Below, piece by piece: positions 59,855-64,000 of a DNA stretch of 64,000 nt. How positions within the stretch are numbered: position 1 is the stretch's first letter; each line of letters opens with the position of its first letter. This DNA comes from Cymodocea nodosa. Taxonomy: Eukaryota; Streptophyta; Magnoliopsida; Alismatales; Cymodoceaceae. The DNA lies in NCBI GenBank assembly GCA_036874045.1, contig CM072339.1:5773501-5837500 (forward strand). Direction: 5' to 3'. A model generated the notes under the pieces. That model was not told the DNA's origin. It did no database searches and saw only the letters and a list, made by a program, of their open reading frames with translations. The translations under genes and the position numbers were made by a program.

Positions 59855-62440
59855 ATCTCCACCTTGACTTGAATTACAAATTTCACCTTGAGCAAAGCTT
59901 TCCATCACAATGACCCATGCAGGGTCAACAACATCCATATATGTTGAGTAAGTCAAGACATTACTTGAACTTACTCTCAATCACTCCTTTTGTAAACATA
60001 TTAGTTGGATTGTCTCTAGTGTTGATCTTCAGGATTTTTATTCTGTCTTCACTTCTAAGAAAGTGATATCTGACATCAATGTATTTTGTATGATCATGGA
60101 ACACATTGTCCTTTGTCAAACAAATGACACTGAGACTGTCACAGAAGATATCAGCTCTGTCAACTTGTAATCCAAAGTCTCCAAGTAGCCCTTTTAGCTA
60201 GATTCCTTCCTTTGCAGCTTCTGTCATTGTCATGTACTCAGCCTCGGTAGTAGAGAGTGAAACCGTAGACTGAAGTGTAGATTTTCAACTGACAACTGAA
60301 TTTGCTACTGTAAAAATATATCCTGTTAAGGACCTCCTCTGATCACCATCTTTAGCAAAATTTGAATCTGAATATCTTGCCATATTGCAACTCTATTTGA
60401 CACCATATATCAGCCCAACATCTGAAGTTCCCTTCAAATATCTAAAAATTCTTTTTACAGCTTACTAATGGTCTTTCCCTGGCTTTGACATAAATCTGCT
60501 TACCACACTAAGAGGATAGGCTAAATCTAGGCGAGTACATACCATTGCATACATCAAGCTCCCAACAGCCTAGGAGTAAGGAACATGTTGCATGTATTCC
60601 TTTTCCGATTGTGTTTGAGATGACATGATTGATGATAATTGAAGATTCCTGTCATAGGGTATCCCAATGGCTTTACTAAAAGTCATTCCAAATTTATTCA
60701 AGATCTTCTGCACATAGTTGTGTTGATAAAGAAGCAGCTTTCCAACACTTCTGTCATGTTGTATCTCCATCCCTAGGATCTTGCTTGCAGCACCTAAGTC
60801 TTTCATTGTAAATTCAGATTTCAAGGTATTTTTCAAATCCTGTATAACATTGATATCTTTGGCTGTAATTAATATATTATTAACATATACAAGAGCAAGT
60901 ATACTTGTGTATCATTATTTAAGTATTTGATATACACACATGAATCAAAGTAGTTGCATAGAAAATCAACTTTGGTAATAAAAGAATCAAATCTTTTATA
61001 CCATTGTCTTGGAGATTGCTTGAGTCCATACAAGGACTTCTTAAACTTACAAACCAAATCTGATCTCTCTATCTTTACAAAACCAATTGACTGTTCCATC
61101 CATATCTCTTCTTTTAAGTCATCGTGTAGGAATACTGTCTTCACGTCAAGCTGTTCAAGCTTTAAGTTTTTTGTTGCAACAATAGTCAAAAGAATTCTAA
61201 TGGACGTGTGTCTAACCACTGGTGCAAATATTTCATTGTAGTCTATACCTTCCTGTTGAGAATAGCCTTTAGTCACCAATCTTGCCTTGAATTGTGTTTC
61301 AAAATTGCCTTGTGTTCCAACTTTTCTTTTGAATACCCACTTGCAATCTACAACATTCTTATCTTTTGGATGCTTCACTAAATCCCATGTTTGATTTTTC
61401 TGAAGGGATTGAAGCTTCTATTGCATAGCTTCCATCCAATGAGCAGCATTTGAATCCTTTATAGCAGCATCATATGTTGGAGGATTAATAGCTTCCTCCA
61501 CCTCACTTGCAGCTTGTAAGGCAAAAGCAATCATATTGTTGAAATCATACTTCTGCGGGCGCAGAGGAACCCTCCTAGGTCTATCCCTAGCAACACATCT
61601 CTCTTGTGGTTCCTCCTCAGGTTGATTTGCATTTTCATTTGGGTCCAAATGCTGATCTTCATTTGAAGCTATTTGTTCTAGGACATACTGTTGTGACAAG
61701 TCAAACTCTACCTGCTCAGGAGCACTGGATTCATCTGACACTATGAACAACTCTTCATTTTGTATCAAAGTGGTCTCATCAAAAGTGACATCATGACTGT
61801 GAATTACTTTTCTTGTTTCTCTATTAAAGATTCTGTACCCTTTGACTCTCATACCATATCTAACAAAGATGTCCTTTCTGGCACGTGGCTCTAACTTGCC
61901 ATTATCTACATGATAGTATGTTGAACAACCAAAAATCTTCAATTTGGAATAACTTGCAGCCCTGTTCATCCACACTTCATAAGGTATCTTGTCTTCTATA
62001 CCATTGGAGGGTAACCTGTTGACAAGATAAGAGGCTGTGTTAACAGCCTCAGCCTAAAATTTCTTCTCTAATCTGGCATGAGAAAGCATACACCTTGCTT
62101 TCTCCAATAATGTGCGGTTTAGGCGTTCTGCAACTCCATTTTATTGTGGAGTGCCTCTAATTGTGTAGTGTCTTGTGATACTTGCCTCTTTACAAAAGTT
62201 ATCAAACTTATGAGAGTAGAATTCTAAACTATTGTCAGTTCTCAAGTATTTCACCTTCCTACCAACTTGATTTTCAACTTGAGTCTTCCACTGCTTAAAG
62301 CTCTTGAAAGCCTCACCTTTATATTTCAAAATGAAAACCCATGTCATACGTGAATAATCATCCACTATAGAAAGGAAATATCTGAAACCTGCAAGGGAGG
62401 GTTGTTGGGAAGGTCTCCAACAATCTGCGTGGACATTCAA
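59855..62440 (-). pseudogene. Minus-strand Copia C2 (Tork/Tnt1-like): integrase, RT, RNase H
   Basis: Starts within the integrase core at 62440 (MNVHADCWRPSQQ, SIVDDYSRMTWVFIL, YLRTDNSLEF). After a stop at the QNG site, SYLVNRLPS and the 185-codon frame 61975-61418 (KLKIFGCSTYYHVDNGKLEP) follow. RT: frame 61378-60869 has CKWVFKRKVGTQGNFETQFK, KARLVTKGYSQQEG, LEQLDVKTVFLHDDLKEEIW and LYGLKQSPRQWYKRFD. The YVDD box reads YVNN near 60880. Frame 60836-60570 has MKDLGAASKILGMEIQHD. RNase H traces include TEAEYM, then DNPTNMFTKGVIESKFK-CLDL near 59985-59935. Few stops, so younger than C1. Its 5' part is missing. Confidence 0.85.
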
Positions 62441-62489
62441 ACCTCTGTTAATTTAACTCCAAATCTTGACCTACCTATGGACATTCAAA
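62441..62489. other. Junction between divergent Copia fragments
   Basis: Short unassigned stretch where minus-strand C2 integrase ends and plus-strand C3 similarity begins. No LTR is present on either side, so both elements were truncated here. Confidence 0.5.
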
Positions 62490-63083
62490 AGGTACATGAT
62501 CCACTATAGGTCAATCCATTTCTAATTTTGTTTCATATCATGATCACCACCCTTCTTTTTGCAAATCTGCCTTGTTTCTATCACGAGAGTATTCCTAGGA
62601 ATCATCACAAAGCCATTCTTCTTCTATAATAGAATGTGGTTATGGATGGAGAAATGCAAGTATTGAAATCTCATGGTATCAAGGATCTTGTGACTCATCT
62701 TGAAGGTGTGATGATTCTACTTGGATGTTTACCATTAAGTGCAAAGTGGATGGTACCATTATTGTGTATAAGGTTTGCTCAGAAGTGTGAAGCTTCACTC
62801 AAACTTATGAAGTTTACTATATAGAGACATTTTTTCTTATTACTTAACTTAATTCTATACAAGTTCTTTTAATGGTGGTGAATTAGTTTTGGCAACTTTA
62901 TCAGCTTAATGTAAAGAATGTTTTCTTATGTGTTATCTCTTGTGCAGGTATTCATAGAAAAACCTTGGGTATATATTACTTAGGGGGAGGATACAATATG
63001 CCTTCTTTGGAAGGCCTTTTATGAATAGAAATAGAGCACACACTCTTATTGTTAATAGCATAGCTTTTTGGGATAGTTCATTA
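62490..63083 (+). pseudogene. Plus-strand Copia C3: reverse transcriptase, first part
   Basis: Linker text (NFVSYH-HHPSFCKSALFLS) near 62520 leads into the RT start: MDGEMQVLKSHGIKDLVTHLEG (62640-62705), then WMFTIKCKVDGTIIVYK near 62722 and FTQTYEVYYIETFF near 62795. After that it is badly worn: FGNFISLM and QVFIEKPWVYIT near 62947-62980, GEDTICLLWKAFY near 62987. Frame changes at nearly every block. It is cut at 63083 by a PIF/Harbinger element and continues at 63704. Confidence 0.7.
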
Positions 63084-63700
63084 GGGCGTGTTAGTGCATG
63101 ATGGAAAATTCTGACGGAAAGGAAAAGGAAAATTCTGACGGAAAGGAAATGGAAAATTTGTAACGGAAAGGAAAAGGAAAATTCTGAGAGGGGTTTAGTG
63201 CAGTACGGAAAATTCTGATGGAAATTCTGACAAAAGTTTATTACAACTAATATTCGAAAAATACAAATACATCTTAATTGAAATAGTACAATACGAAATA
63301 ATATCATCTAGTTCTTCCATCCCACATTGCCATCATCATATCTTCTCGCATCTTATCTGCCATTTCTTTTCTTTGTTCTTGAGTCATTCGAACCTGGGCA
63401 TTGCTTTCTATATGTATCTCTCCCATTGGTTGTATGTCATCAATAATATTTAACTCTTCCAACTCATCTAGCAGGTCCTCAAGTAAATCTTCTTTATCAG
63501 TCTTACGAATTCCGTTAGGCACGAGAGAGGGAGAAAAATTTTCTGAATAGGGGTGATCGGAAATTTTCTGACGGTAAAGGAAATTTTTGGATTTTATACA
63601 ACGGTAAAATCCGACTTTCCTTTCCGTCAAGTGTAATGCACACTAACAGCATTCTGACGGAATTCAATAATTTTCCTTTCCGTCAGGCACTAACCCCCCC
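63084..63700. mobile_element. PIF/Harbinger element, 617 bp, with TIRs and TTA TSD
   Basis: Starts GGGCGTGTTAGTGC and ends GGCACTAACCCCCCC, inverted copies of each other, flanked by TTA on both sides (63081-63083 and 63701-63703). The sub-terminal DNA repeats TTCTGACGGAAAGGAAAA three times on the left (63111-63185), and its inverse TTTCCTTTCCGTCAG appears on the right (about 63613-63685). A 3 bp TTA target and short G-rich TIRs are hallmarks of PIF/Harbinger. Copia RT similarity continues on both sides, so this is the later insertion. Confidence 0.88.
63304..63630 (-). CDS. 108-codon ORF inside the Harbinger element, possible transposase C-terminus
   Basis: Frame from ATG at 63630 to a stop at 63304. 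The N-terminal part is encoded by the repeated sub-terminal DNA and is probably not native coding sequence. The C-terminal part is acidic (EDLLEDLLDELEELNIIDD) and ends QRKEMADKMREDMMMAMWDG, resembling the R-IA--MW tail of plant HARBI1-like transposases. If so, the element is a deletion derivative keeping only the last transposase exon. No catalytic DDE residues are present, so it cannot cut DNA. Identification is tentative. Confidence 0.45.
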   Translation of the reverse strand: MTERKVGFYRCIKSKNFLYRQKISDHPYSENFSPSLVPNGIRKTDKEDLLEDLLDELEELNIIDDIQPMGEIHIESNAQVRMTQEQRKEMADKMREDMMMAMWDGRTR

Positions 63701-63703
63701 TTA

Positions 63704-64000
63704 GAGATTCTTCAAGATGCTGGGAGGTATCATCAGTTGATAGGGTAGTTGATCTATTTGATAGTTATATGTCTAGACATTTCTCATGCAGTAAGACTTA
63801 GTTTATACAAGAGTCCTGGATAGTGCATTGGCAGGGTGCACTTCAAGTTTTTGCTTATGTTAGGAGTAATCTTAGTAAAGTATTGATTTATTCTAGGTAT
63901 GGACGCTTATGCATTGAGGCATATTCAAATTTGTGGTATGCAGTTTGCATAGGTAACAAGACATTTACTTTTGGTTTTTGCCTGCATGTTGATGAAGTTT
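63704..64000 (+). pseudogene. Plus-strand Copia C3: RT end and RNase H start
   Basis: After the Harbinger element the frame resumes: EILQDAGRYHQLIG and LIYLIVICLDISHAV (normally L-DP-RYR-LVGKLIYLT-TRPDIS-AV), then HWQGALQVFAYVRSNLSKVL with YSRYGRLCIEAYS and FGFCLHVDEV at the window end. Frame shifts at about 63800. Runs off the right edge. Confidence 0.75.

Noticed and set aside
1..64000. tRNA, rRNA or CRISPR-like arrays
   Set aside because: No cloverleaf with A and B boxes, no rRNA-like conserved block and no regular spacer array was recognised by eye. TGGTATCAGAGC hits are retrotransposon primer sites, not tRNA genes. A tRNAscan run would settle tRNAs.

Overview
The window looks like nuclear DNA from a seed plant with a large, repeat-rich genome. 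The evidence is plant LTR retrotransposon lineages (SIRE-like and Tork/Tnt1-like Copia, Athila-like and other Gypsy), LINE, hAT and PIF/Harbinger relics, tRNA-Met-type primer sites, plant-style introns and a plant C3HC zinc-finger gene whose fourth intron runs at least 17.8 kb. Species cannot be fixed. Nearly all of the sequence is decayed mobile DNA in nested layers, several dated relative to each other by target-site duplications (TSDs).

Layout: 1-1500 holds broken LINE ORF2. 2110-2740 holds what I read as the first exons of an unidentified minus-strand gene with a GC-rich leader. 3226-12212 is a large inverted repeat of two Athila-like Gypsy elements joined through their LTRs; the right arm carries a 2.1 kb solo LTR with a TSD. 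12213-20558 has two further LTRs of that family in opposite orientation, one carrying a Copia solo LTR (13049-14590) and the other a complete 2.0 kb internally deleted Copia element (18269-20285, TSD TATCA). 20566-24493 is the least explained part: two copies of an unidentified coding-like block, a minisatellite of short inverted repeats, a TATA box, a leader intron and a decayed F-box ORF.

24508-38913 is a nest of SIRE-like Copia DNA: a plus-strand LTR, duplicated primer site and gag, then an inserted minus-strand element (27088-35097, itself carrying a 1.8 kb solo LTR and an Athila-type LTR piece), then plus-strand pol and a final LTR. 39131-44690 has another Athila-type LTR, a tandem repeat, a Tourist/Harbinger-like MITE, AT-rich DNA and a hAT relic.

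44786-46192 holds the only gene recognised with confidence: four exons of a NIPA/ZC3HC1-type C3HC zinc-finger protein (ILP1/MEM1-like), preceded by a short uORF. Its fourth intron contains a full-length Gypsy element (46619-51815, TSD GTTAA), a plus-strand Copia (about 54040-55975), two minus-strand Copias (55985-59610 and 59611-62440) and a plus-strand Copia RT relic (62490-64000) split by a 617 bp PIF/Harbinger element (63084-63700, TSD TTA). No later exon was found before the window ends.

All coordinates and alignments were read by eye. Boundaries backed by TG...CA ends plus a TSD are good to the base; others are approximate.
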